Numbered from the stretch's first letter, positions 9,101-14,982 are shown. The stretch is DNA of 16,540 nt from Chloroflexota bacterium (GCA_016210375.1 JACQUH010000168.1:1-16540); one strand, 5' to 3'. Numbers and translations: made by a program. Notes: generated from the letters alone by a model not told the origin.

Positions 9101-9498
9101 TTATGGCGGTAGTGCTGGCCAGCGCCTCTGGTTTGCTGTTGTATACCTACATAGACGCCCGGGAGCAGATGGGGCAGTTGGCCATCATGCGCACCCTGGG
9201 TTTTGCCGACCTTCAGGTCAATGGTATCCTGTGGTTCAACCTGGCGCTCACTGTCGCCGTGGGCACGGCCCTGGGCGCCCTTGGTGGCCGCCTGCTCGGC
9301 GGCGCCATCCTGCCCCTGCTCGCCATCGTTGAGGGCGGCGCCCGGGTCACTCCACCCATGGTACTGGTGGTCAACGGGGGCACCCTGCGGGTGGCCTATC
9401 TGGTCCTTGCCCTGGCCACAGGCGTCACCGTGGCCATTCTGTCCCGGGCTATCGCCCGGCTGGAGGTCCAGCGACTCCTGCGCGTTGCCGAAGCGTGA
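6154..9498 (+). CDS. ABC transporter permease 2, FtsX/MacB superfamily, ten TM segments
   Basis: A 1114-residue paralogue of permease 1 with the same plan: TM1 about 26-46, extracytoplasmic domain 1 at 47-306, TM2-4 at about 309-333, 355-381 and 407-428, TM5-6 at 452-472 and 488-512, TM7 at 546-567, extracytoplasmic domain 2 at 568-975, and TM8-10 at about 976-999, 1025-1052 and 1079-1099. Coupling-helix-like segments VALMRSRGASLGQAG and LAIMRTLGFADLQVNG match those of permease 1. Domain 2 again has a beta-rich insert, from about 691 (ALGIWV) through FLDQL (near 775) to FQSVEGWHAL (near 795). The ATG start has GGAGAGGA upstream. Low overall identity to permease 1 but the same length suggests an old duplication and a heterodimer. 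The stop codon lies one base before a MITE-like element; the two ATPases follow it. Substrate unknown. Confidence 0.88.
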   Translation: MGLVSLARFAALVALRRTVADWRLQAAAAFGVLLAAILMASGVIYSRALEETALKYTLRNASEDDVNLTVRVFHALEFWPFTATERFVQERVARPLALYFKESNLLVQTSTLYFTGLALDGLPEAERPRGTLLAITDLARHARLMEGRYPQRIPGDIEFATDAQGAALLGLSLEETFQAFPAVQGDQAKSVSVRLVGILEPLNPSEQFWRLGIRDMVSSSQRTWISVPMYADRDALFFDLGSEVLGLDTDFLWLFVLDREGLTASEAGRLHDLLESVREDVHTNLPHSSSGTKLVDILERHAALLVVARVPLFLVLFLALGMLLYYLFLIAGFLGRLRTAEVALMRSRGASLGQAGVVILMEGLIMALPSVAFAPVLALALVRLTSDFSPSVAAAPVLESIGLPYGSFLLAALGALLAVVVFTGSTLSAARHGMVAFRSASARPPEKPLFLRYYVDVALLGVIGMAWWQLRSLGTFLVHPVAESELSIDMALLLGPVLGALAGGLLLLRLFPVAMWLLTKVVEPFGPVWLVQALRRVGRDPVPSASLLVLLALASSLGVLSATVLTTLERSQRDQALYQAGADFRVQHYLGDRVVAGQSVAQSLAGLRGVEAAADAMRLSTRITTESLGDDNTLLAVDARRFAAVAWDRGDLMGEPLERVLRRIASEGSPSGGPGAGPVPQGIPLPTEASALGIWVAPGQLGRNPNLFARLRDSGGRYFDVLLGQLEEQRWTYLEGPIRPVATDTRRPLPTPAPPFTLHTLWAGSRTGGFTTGVLFLDQLVAITPGGPVEIASFQSVEGWHALEDPLAEGLYSLDMSESVARPGRKSAVFMWGRAGLALRGIRAGPPEAPIPALVSASFLETGKAKLGDTMFIYVVGVQVPVRLVASVPFFPSLDPHTVPFTVMDLEPLLQYLALHVPQPVYPGMEAWIKSGGDGPTTVSLKATLREMGDPNARVQAASALVAEREAHPLLTAGWSGLLSLSFMAVVLASASGLLLYTYIDAREQMGQLAIMRTLGFADLQVNGILWFNLALTVAVGTALGALGGRLLGGAILPLLAIVEGGARVTPPMVLVVNGGTLRVAYLVLALATGVTVAILSRAIARLEVQRLLRVAEA

Positions 9499-9499
9499 A

Positions 9500-9819
9500 A
9501 AACAATCTCAAAACGCTTGTGTACCGCTGCTTGAAGCGGGCGGCGTCATGCCCCAGGCTTATGGTCATCTGCAAAATAATCTGCCAATTGGGTTCAGACC
9601 TAACCCCCTCTAGCTCCCCCTTCCCGTACGGGAAGGGGGAGATGATTGGTTTGAATCGGTATGATGCGGCAGAGCCGCATCATACCGATTCCTAGATTCA
9701 TCGTCCCCCTCTCCGTGGCGGAGAGGGGGACTACAGGGGGCGAGGTTGAGTCTCATTGGCATCATAATTGATCAACGACCTTCAGGCTGAGGTGAAGAGA
9801 GGGTGTTTTGAGATAGTTT
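9500..9819. mobile_element. MITE-like element, copy A, inside the ABC operon
   Basis: The 320-bp element has 15-bp terminal inverted repeats with one mismatch (AAACAATCTCAAAAC at 9500-9514; complement of AAACTATCTCAAAAC at 9805-9819). Subterminal inverted repeats resembling CAGGCTTATGGTC lie inside these. It has no coding capacity. It contains three hairpins: a perfect 28-base palindrome 9614-9641, a 39-base hairpin 9653-9691 with 18-bp perfect arms and AGA loop, and a 12-bp-arm hairpin 9704-9730. An inverted relative lies at about 12268-12522. No clear target-site duplication could be seen. It begins one base after the permease 2 stop and ends 36 bases before the ATPase start. Confidence 0.8.
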
Positions 9820-9855
9820 CTAAGCCAGAGGGCCGAGTCTTTGGAAGTGACACTC

Positions 9856-10734
9856 ATGAATGATAGTCTCTCCCCATACATCCACTGCCAGGACCTGTTC
9901 AAGATCTACAAACGGGCGGAGTTGGAAGTGGTGGTGTTACGCGGGTTGGACCTGACGGTACCCAGAGGCGAGTTTCTGGGCATCATTGGCGCTAGCGGCT
10001 CGGGCAAGACCACCCTCCTGAACATCCTGGCAGGTCTGGATACGCCCTCCGCCGGGCAGGTGCGGGTGGGCAAGCGCGACTTGCTGGACATGACGGAGAA
10101 GGAGCGGGTGGAGTACCGTCGCCGGGAGGTGGGGTTCGTCTGGCAAAGCCCTTCCAGGAACCTGTTGGGGTACCTGACGGCCCGGGAGAACGTGGAGATG
10201 CCCATGGCTATCCTGGGGACGCCTGGAACCCAGCGGCGAGAGCGGGCCAGGGAGCTGCTGGCCATCCTTGGCCTTGAGGACAAGGGCAAGCGCCTGCCCA
10301 GCCAGCTCTCCGGCGGGGAGCAGCAAAGGGTGGCGATGGCTACAGCCCTGGCAAACCAGCCCTCCCTGCTCCTGGCGGACGAACCCACCGGCGAGCTGGA
10401 CACCCGTACCGCGGACGAAGTGTTTGGCTGGCTGCAAAGGCTGGGGAAGACCCTGGAGGTTACCGTGGTAGTCGTCACCCACTATGGGGGGATTGCCCGA
10501 TATGCCGATAGGGTTGTACACATGCGCGACGGGCTGATTGAGTCTGAGTCTGTGGTTGTGTCCACCTTCCAACGCCCCGGGGAGGCCATCAGGGAGGATT
10601 ACCTGGTGGTAGACAAGTCTGGCCGGCTCCAGCTCCCCCAGGACTCTGTGGACCGGCTGGGACTGGAGGGCAGGGCGCACGTGGAGGAGCATCAGGGGGG
10701 CATCTTCATCAAGTCACCCAGGAGGCGGGAATGA
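9856..10734 (+). CDS. ABC transporter ATPase 1 with AbrB-like C-terminal domain
   Basis: A 292-residue ATPase of the MacB/LolD/FtsE type. Walker A GASGSGKTT is at 45-53, a Q-loop in GFVWQSPSRNLL, the signature LSGGEQQRV near 151, Walker B LLLADEPTGELD near 172-183, and the switch His in VTHYG near 210. It should power one or both permeases encoded upstream. Unusually, about 45 residues follow the ATPase fold (about 247-292). They include VVDKSGRLQLPQDSVDRLGL and then a short HVEEHQGGIFIK strand pair, resembling the swapped-hairpin fold of AbrB/MazE DNA-binding domains. The ATG at 9856 is chosen because GGAAG lies eight bases upstream; an in-frame TTG at 9841 is possible. It overlaps the next gene by four bases (ATGA). 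The MITE-like element separates it from the permeases, so it may be transcribed through the element or from a promoter within it. Confidence 0.93.
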   Translation: MNDSLSPYIHCQDLFKIYKRAELEVVVLRGLDLTVPRGEFLGIIGASGSGKTTLLNILAGLDTPSAGQVRVGKRDLLDMTEKERVEYRRREVGFVWQSPSRNLLGYLTARENVEMPMAILGTPGTQRRERARELLAILGLEDKGKRLPSQLSGGEQQRVAMATALANQPSLLLADEPTGELDTRTADEVFGWLQRLGKTLEVTVVVVTHYGGIARYADRVVHMRDGLIESESVVVSTFQRPGEAIREDYLVVDKSGRLQLPQDSVDRLGLEGRAHVEEHQGGIFIKSPRRRE

Positions 10735-11477
10735 CTTCTCCCGAGGACCGCGGGCCGATCGTATCCGCTCGGCGACTGGTTCGGGCCTTCCCAGTGGGCG
10801 GCGCGGAGGTGTACGCCGTGCGCGATGTGAGCCTGGACATCGCCCGGGGGGAGTTCCTGGTGCTCCTGGGTCGCTCTGGCTCCGGCAAGACCACCTTGCT
10901 GAACCTGCTCGGCGGGCTGGACCAGCCCACCAGCGGCTCGGTGCTCTTTGATGGCCGGGACCTCGCCCGGCTCTCCGAGGCGGAGATGACCCACCTCCGC
11001 AGGCACAGCTTTAGCTTCGTCTTCCAGTCCTTCGGCCTGCTGCCGCTGCTCTCCGCCTATGAGAATGTGGAGCTATCCCTGCGCATCAATGGCGTGGTGT
11101 GGAAGGAGCGCCGTCGCCGGACCGAGGAGGCCCTAGAGCAGGTGGGACTTCGCTTGCGGGCCAGGCACCGCCCCTTTGAGCTCTCCGGCGGCGAGCAGCA
11201 ACGGGTGGCCATTGCCAGGGCCCTGGCGGTGCGGCCCGCCCTTCTCCTGGCGGACGAGCCTACGGGCGATCTGGACTCCACCACAGGGGCCAGCATCGCA
11301 CAGTTGCTGAAGCTGGTAGCCCGGGAACATGGTATTACCCTGGTCGTGGCCACCCACGACCTCTCGCTGGCAGCCCTGGCGGACCGCGTGGAGGAACTGG
11401 TGGATGGGGCCCTTGTGCAGGAGAGAAGCGAGCAGCCCGCCTTGACTCTGCATGCCAGGACTGCCCCGGGGGCATAG
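10731..11477 (+). CDS. ABC transporter ATPase 2, MacB/LolD type
   Basis: A 248-residue ATPase with Walker A GRSGSGKTT at 47-55, Q-loop in SFVFQSFGLLPLLSAYENV, signature LSGGEQQRV near 151, Walker B LLLADEPTGDLD near 172-183 and switch His in ATHDLSLAALAD. All catalytic elements are intact. The start codon overlaps the stop of ATPase 1 (ATGA at 10731-10734), with GGAGG just upstream, so the two are translationally coupled and likely form a heterodimer. Two permeases and two ATPases fit one complex, or two complexes sharing a promoter. There is no AbrB-like tail: the chain ends shortly after the ATPase fold with a short, probably disordered tail. The exported or mobilised substrate cannot be read from the sequence. 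Confidence 0.93.
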   Translation: MTSPEDRGPIVSARRLVRAFPVGGAEVYAVRDVSLDIARGEFLVLLGRSGSGKTTLLNLLGGLDQPTSGSVLFDGRDLARLSEAEMTHLRRHSFSFVFQSFGLLPLLSAYENVELSLRINGVVWKERRRRTEEALEQVGLRLRARHRPFELSGGEQQRVAIARALAVRPALLLADEPTGDLDSTTGASIAQLLKLVAREHGITLVVATHDLSLAALADRVEELVDGALVQERSEQPALTLHARTAPGA

Positions 11478-11515
11478 CAGCCACGGTCCCTGCGGGCCGG
11501 AGGTGTGCTCGCTCT

Positions 11516-11536
11516 GGGCCTGGGTAGGGTAGGGGG
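11516..11536 (+). other. Second G-run tract (candidate G-quadruplex) after the ABC operon
   Basis: GGG-CCT-GGG-TA-GGG-TA-GGGGG lies 39 bases after the stop of ATPase 2, with the GGGTA spacing seen at 6095-6118. A small hairpin, CCCCT-GTC-AGGGG (11542-11554), follows without a T-run. It may be part of the 3' end of the operon, or of the shared end with the convergent zinc-ribbon gene. Confidence 0.4.
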
Positions 11537-11581
11537 TCTCGCCCCTGTCAGGGGAAGGGCGGCTCGCATACCCGCCACCGG

Positions 11582-11985
11582 CTATTCGCCCTTCTCCTTC
11601 AACCGCTCCACCAGGCGGGATGCCCATTGCCGCAGGGCCTCATCCATGTCCCTGCCACAGTGAGGGCATTCCCGGTCTCCAAAGCGCAGGCGGGTCTCAC
11701 ACTGGGGACAGACCTGGACCTCCGCAAGGCTGTTCAGAACGGACAGTATCTCCCTGTCGCTCGCCACGGCTACCGGTTCTGCCTGGGCAGCGACGCCGTC
11801 TCCCTCTCCCTGGCCTCGGTGCGGCCGGCCACCTCTCGCAACTCTGGCGTCTCCCGCTGGCATATGGGGCAGGCCACCCTTTCATGGGAATACAGGAACA
11901 GGTTCTCCTTCTTGGCTGAGAACCTGCCGATCTCGGTGCCGCAAACCGAGCAACGTTTCACTACTTCCACCGTGTCACCTGGCAT
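11582..11985 (-). pseudogene. Double zinc-ribbon protein, split by an apparent frameshift
   Basis: Two overlapping frames together read as one protein of about 130 residues. The N-terminal frame starts at ATG 11985 with a perfect AGGAGG six bases upstream. It encodes a zinc ribbon, CSVCG followed by CPICQRE, and ends at TAG about 11770. The C-terminal frame carries DREILSVLNS, then a second ribbon, CPQCETRLRFGDRECPHC, and a charged helix ending KEKGE at TAG 11582. Neither frame makes sense alone: the C-terminal frame could start at ATG 11863, but its first 20 residues are unlike a protein start. A -1 shift in the GGGAGAGGGAGA tract near 11800-11820 would join them. This is either a mutation, an assembly error or a programmed slip. 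Function is unknown; such ribbons bind zinc and often mediate protein or nucleic acid contacts. It converges with the ABC operon. Confidence 0.6.
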
Positions 11986-12078
11986 ACTGCCTCCTGTCGT
12001 TGGGTGGGCCTGTGAGTATGGCCTGCTACAGTGCCCTGTATCAGAGATTCGCTGCATTCATGGATTGGCATGGACTCG

Positions 12079-12153
12079 TCATGCTGAACGAAAGGAAGCA
12101 TCTGGCGGGGAGGTATTCCCCCACCCCAGATTCTTCGCTGACGCTCAGAATGA
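12079..12153. repeat. Inverted repeat of the dispersed TCATTCTGAGCG type
   Basis: The left arm TCATGCTGAACGAAAGGAAG and the right arm AGATTCTTCGCTGACGCTCA (continuing GAATGA) are imperfect inverted repeats about 25 bases long, separated by about 25 bases. The arms match a short repeat common between genes of many bacteria. A related right arm, CTCAGAATGACA, occurs near 16180-16191. It encodes nothing. Confidence 0.6.
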
Positions 12154-12267
12154 CATGTGCTGCGGACTTCAAGGACACCACGCTAGCTAGCCTATAGAAT
12201 ACCATGTCCTCCCGTACCCTGGGCAATCGACCCCCGTTCCCATTCAGGGTCTTTGCGGTGTTGTGGC

Positions 12268-12522
12268 TAGATGACCACACCCTGATGGTCATAAACCAAA
12301 TAGTTGGGCTTCTGTGGTTTTGACCTCTTCCCCTCAGTCCCCCGCTCCCTTCGGGAGAGGGGACGGTATCTGAAGAATGGGTGTGATGCGGCCTTGCCGC
12401 ATCACACCCATTCAAACTTATCTTCTCCCCCTTCCCCTGGGGGAAGGGGGAGCCAGAGGGGGTTAGGTTGGAACCCAATTGGCAGATTGTTTTGTAAATG
12501 TCCATCAGGCTGTGGTGATAAG
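12268..12522. mobile_element. MITE-like element, copy B (inverted relative to copy A)
   Basis: The left end ATGACCACACCCTGATGGTC is the inverted partner of the right end (complement of TATCACCACAGCCTGATGG). Inside are the same three hairpins as in copy A but in reverse order: an imperfect one at about 12338-12362, the 39-base hairpin 12375-12413 with 18-bp perfect arms and loop CTT, and the 28-base CTCCCCCTTCCCC palindrome 12425-12452. Next come GGGGGTTAGGT and CCCAATTGGCAGATT, both also in copy A. The outermost ATCTCAAAAC ends of copy A are not recognisable, so B may be trimmed. No coding capacity. Confidence 0.75.
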
Positions 12523-12687
12523 GTTTTTCCCACATGCGCTCGGAAAACCGAAAGCTCCGGGCGTGCACTGGATGCCTTGCGTTCACCGTGGCCTTGGGCG
12601 CAGAATGGTGCCAGGCTCCCGTGGTCTCATGGCGAGGATGGGCCGGGCTCTGTCCAACCGCGAGAGCAGGGATGGCGAGGTCCTTTT

Positions 12688-13008
12688 GTGACGAAGTTCG
12701 TGTTCTCTCTGTTTGCCGGAGCCGCTGTAGGAGCGGCGGTGGGTGGATTCCTGATGGGCCTCTTGGGATGGTATCAGGACCGGGCCAACCCCACCGGGTG
12801 GGGTGCTGTTTTCACCGTGCTGTACGCTGTCCTGGGGATGCTGGGCGGTGCCGCCCTGGGGGCTGTGGTGGGGGGGTACCGAGTGATGAAAGGCAAGGGA
12901 AGGTCCAGAAGCAGGAGGGCTGATAGCGGAAGCGGGGGCAGCAGGCCAAAGCCTAAGAGCACTCCGAGGCCCTCAGCCCGGCGCCCTCGAAGGAGGCGGC
13001 GGTCCTGA
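12688..13008 (+). CDS. Small Gly-rich membrane protein with Arg-rich tail
   Basis: A 106-residue protein of unknown family. The GTG start at 12688 has GCGAGG seven bases upstream. Residues 3-27 (FVFSLFAGAAVGAAVGGFLM and on) and about 38-65 (WGAVFTVLYAVLGMLGGAAL and on) form two glycine-rich membrane spans joined by a short loop, YQDRANPTGWG. The tail from about 69 to 106 is highly basic and low in complexity (KGKGRSRSRR, then a Ser/Gly/Pro stretch, ending RRPRRRRRS) and would lie in the cytoplasm by the positive-inside rule. The frame continues open upstream, but that part runs through the MITE-like element and is not coding. It stands alone, with citrate synthase 295 bases downstream. Homology and function are not recognised. 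Confidence 0.6.
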   Translation: MTKFVFSLFAGAAVGAAVGGFLMGLLGWYQDRANPTGWGAVFTVLYAVLGMLGGAALGAVVGGYRVMKGKGRSRSRRADSGSGGSRPKPKSTPRPSARRPRRRRRS

Positions 13009-13010
13009 CA

Positions 13011-13039
13011 TTGACACCGTGTTCCCCCATTGATAGCAT
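13011..13039 (+). promoter_or_regulatory. Sigma-70-like promoter candidate upstream of citrate synthase
   Basis: A perfect -35 TTGACA (13011-13016) is followed by a 17-base spacer and the weaker -10 TAGCAT (13034-13039). It starts just after the stop of the small membrane gene. Transcription from it would give a leader of about 260 bases containing the terminator hairpin at 13205-13238. Confidence 0.5.
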
Positions 13040-13204
13040 AGATAGATATAGGGATCATCGTTGCGATATCCACTCCTTGTTGGGGGGAATGTGTTGCGCG
13101 AGATGGGCACCCAGAGCACCAGACCATTCGTACCAAGGGTCAAGGCCGTCCTTTTCGCGAACGATGGCTACGCGTACTACCCGTATCGGCGATGCACCAG
13201 TGGA

Positions 13205-13238
13205 ATGGCTCGGGAGGGCAACCTGCCGAGCCATTTTT
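13205..13238 (+). terminator. Intrinsic terminator or attenuator in the citrate synthase leader
   Basis: ATGGCTCGG (13205-13213) pairs perfectly with CCGAGCCAT (13226-13234). An inner AGG/CCT extends the stem, and a run of five T follows (13234-13238). It could end transcripts of the upstream membrane protein gene. Because the best promoter lies before it, it could also attenuate citrate synthase. A hairpin GGATCATCG-TTG-CGATATCC (13052-13071) lies upstream in the same leader. Confidence 0.7.
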
Positions 13239-13303
13239 GTGTCTACGCATACTAAAGTGCAGGCCAGGGCACCAAGCCTGGCCAAAAGCTCAAGGAGGTT
13301 GCC

Positions 13304-14467
13304 ATGACTACTGCCACCACCACAGGTGCAGGCTCAAGCAAGGTAGAAATCCGCCGAGGACTGATGGGTGTCTACTTTGACAGGACCGAGTCGTGTTTCA
13401 TAGACGGCACCGTAGGCAAGCTGCTTTACCGCGGCTACGATATCCACGAGCTCGCGGAACTGTCCACCTTTGAGGAAGTAATCCACCTGCTGCTGTATGG
13501 GAAGCTGCCTACCCAGAAGGAGCTGGACGCCTTTGACAAGGCGCTTCGCGCCGACCGGGATATCCCCGACGATGTACTTGACATAATCAGCAAGGTCAAG
13601 AACGGGCACCCGATGGACGTTCTGCGCACTGCCGTCTCTGCGCTTTCGGCCTGGGACCCGGATGTGAAGGACAACTCTGAGGCTGCGATCATTCGCAAGG
13701 GCCTACGGCTGACGGCAAAAGCCCCCACCATTGTGGCTGCCCACAGTCGGATTCGCCAAGGCCTCCAGCCAGTCAAGCCCAACCCCAACCTCAACCACGC
13801 GGGGAACTTCCTCTACATGCTTTTTGGCAAGATGCCTTCGGAGGAGGAGATCCACATCATGGACGTGGACTTCATCCTCCACGCCGAGCATGGCTCCAAC
13901 GCCTCGGCCTTTGCCGCCCGGGTAGCGGCCTCCACGCAGACCGACCTTCACTCCGCCGTGGTAGCCGGCATCGCCACCCTCAAGGGGCCTGCCCACGGGG
14001 GCGCTGCCGAGGAGGTCATGAAGATGGCCGAGGAGATTGGCCAGCCCGAGAAGGCAGAGGGCTACGCCCGCAACCTCTTGGATCATGGCGGCAGGGTCAT
14101 GGGCTTCGGCCACAGGGTGTACAAGGCAGAGGACCCCCGTGCGCGCCACCTGCGGGAGCGCTCCCGCACCCTGGGCATTGATAAAGGCCAGCCGCAATGG
14201 TTCGGGATTCTCGCCAAGCTGCAGGAGGTCATGAAGCCCTATGGGGCCCGGGGCATCTTCGTGAATGTTGACTTCTTTGCCGGGTCCATCTACTACCTGA
14301 TGGGCATCCCGGACGACATCTTCATCTCCATCTTCGCCCTGGGCCGCATCCCCGGCTGGACCCTGAACGTGGTGGAGCAGTACCGAAACAACATCCTCAT
14401 CCGCCCCCTGACGGACTACAACGGCCCCATGGACCTGCCGTACGTGCCCATCAGCCAGCGTGGCTAG
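13304..14467 (+). CDS. gltA: Citrate synthase (short bacterial/archaeal form)
   Basis: A 387-residue enzyme that condenses acetyl-CoA and oxaloacetate to citrate and CoA, the entry step of the TCA cycle, in the cytoplasm. The length fits the short dimeric-type family rather than the long hexameric form. Catalytic residues are all present: His231 in GPAHGGA, His270 in GFGHRVYK and Asp323 in VDFFAGSIYYLMGIP. The HAEHGSNASAF motif (from 193) and the C-terminal IPGWTLNVVEQ helix and RPLTDYNGP stretch are also typical. The ATG start has AGGAGG seven bases upstream. A paralogous 2-methylcitrate synthase activity cannot be excluded by sequence alone. Expression may be controlled by the leader terminator at 13205; a strong terminator follows at 14502. 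The gene appears to be transcribed alone. Confidence 0.95.
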   Translation: MTTATTTGAGSSKVEIRRGLMGVYFDRTESCFIDGTVGKLLYRGYDIHELAELSTFEEVIHLLLYGKLPTQKELDAFDKALRADRDIPDDVLDIISKVKNGHPMDVLRTAVSALSAWDPDVKDNSEAAIIRKGLRLTAKAPTIVAAHSRIRQGLQPVKPNPNLNHAGNFLYMLFGKMPSEEEIHIMDVDFILHAEHGSNASAFAARVAASTQTDLHSAVVAGIATLKGPAHGGAAEEVMKMAEEIGQPEKAEGYARNLLDHGGRVMGFGHRVYKAEDPRARHLRERSRTLGIDKGQPQWFGILAKLQEVMKPYGARGIFVNVDFFAGSIYYLMGIPDDIFISIFALGRIPGWTLNVVEQYRNNILIRPLTDYNGPMDLPYVPISQRG

Positions 14468-14501
14468 GACTGCTAACACAGGGGCATACAGGCAAACGGA
14501 C

Positions 14502-14541
14502 AAAGGGGCCAGTCCCGACGTGTCGGGATTGGCCCCTTTTG
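14502..14541 (+). terminator. Strong intrinsic terminator after citrate synthase
   Basis: AAAGGGGCCA-G-TCCCGA pairs with TCGGGA-T-TGGCCCCTTT, one mismatch apart, around a small CGTG-type loop (centre near 14520), followed by TTTTGTGTT. It is near-symmetric with A-rich and T-rich ends, so it could act in both directions. It separates citrate synthase from the HEPN operon. Confidence 0.9.
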
Positions 14542-14559
14542 TGTTGATGCAGATTGGGC

Positions 14560-14565
14560 TATAGT
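14560..14565 (+). promoter_or_regulatory. -10 element for the HEPN operon (possibly leaderless)
   Basis: TATAGT lies nine bases before the ATG at 14575, and no Shine-Dalgarno sequence is present. Initiation about seven bases after the hexamer would give an almost leaderless message. There is no good -35; the terminator occupies that place. Confidence 0.35.
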
Positions 14566-14574
14566 TGCCTTGAT

Positions 14575-14982
14575 ATGGCTACACGCTACAAGGACTGGTT
14601 TCGCCAGGCGGAACGGGACCTGGAGCAGGCGGTGGACTCCAGAAACGCAGGCCGACATGAATGGGCGTGCTTTGCCTCCCACCAGGCGGCAGAGATGGCC
14701 ATTAAGGCCCTTCACGACTACCTGGGACAGCAGTCCTGGGGCCACGCGCTGGCCCGGCTCCTTCGCGACCTTCCCGAGGACGTTCAACTCCCTGATGGCC
14801 TGATGGATAAGGCCCTGGTTCTTGACTCACACTACGTTCCGACACGCTATCCGGACGCCCACCCAGAAGGCGCTCCTTTTGAGCGGTATGGGAGCCTTCA
14901 GAGCCAGGAGGCGGTGCGCTATGCCAGTGAGGTTATTGAGTTCGTCCGTCATGCGCTGGCCCAACGGCAAGACCGTCCGTGA
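14575..14982 (+). CDS. HEPN domain protein
   Basis: A 135-residue all-helical protein of the HEPN family (PF05168-like). The start is YKDWFRQAERDLEQA. The second helix has the typical WACFASHQAAEMAIKAL pattern, and the segment SHYVPTRYPDAH (85-96) matches the family's conserved Y-x-x-T-R-Y-P-D. Two R-x4-H patterns are visible, R23-H28 and R91-H96, but neither is clearly the RNase site of HEPN toxins. HEPN proteins encoded beside MNT nucleotidyltransferases are commonly toxin partners; others bind nucleotides or RNA. The ATG at 14575 is preferred over the in-frame TTG at 14554, which lies in the promoter area. The gene overlaps the next one by 32 bases, so the two are co-expressed. Confidence 0.85.
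   Translation: MATRYKDWFRQAERDLEQAVDSRNAGRHEWACFASHQAAEMAIKALHDYLGQQSWGHALARLLRDLPEDVQLPDGLMDKALVLDSHYVPTRYPDAHPEGAPFERYGSLQSQEAVRYASEVIEFVRHALAQRQDRP

Larger units (their letters stand above)
11986..12687. other. Intergenic region with repeats
   Basis: About 700 bases without a convincing gene. It holds the upstream region of the zinc-ribbon gene, an imperfect inverted repeat (12079-12153), and copy B of the MITE-like element (about 12268-12522). Between 12523 and 12687 no feature could be recognised. Confidence 0.6.

Noticed and set aside
9500..12522. CRISPR array or composite transposon between the two MITE-like copies
   Set aside because: There are no regularly spaced direct repeats, and the interval between the inverted copies holds the two ATPases and the zinc-ribbon gene with no transposase, so a composite transposon is not supported.
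13046..13240. T-box or other known riboswitch in the citrate synthase leader
   Set aside because: The T-box core (TGGNACCGCG) is absent and no other known riboswitch motif was recognised; only the terminator and some stems are supported.
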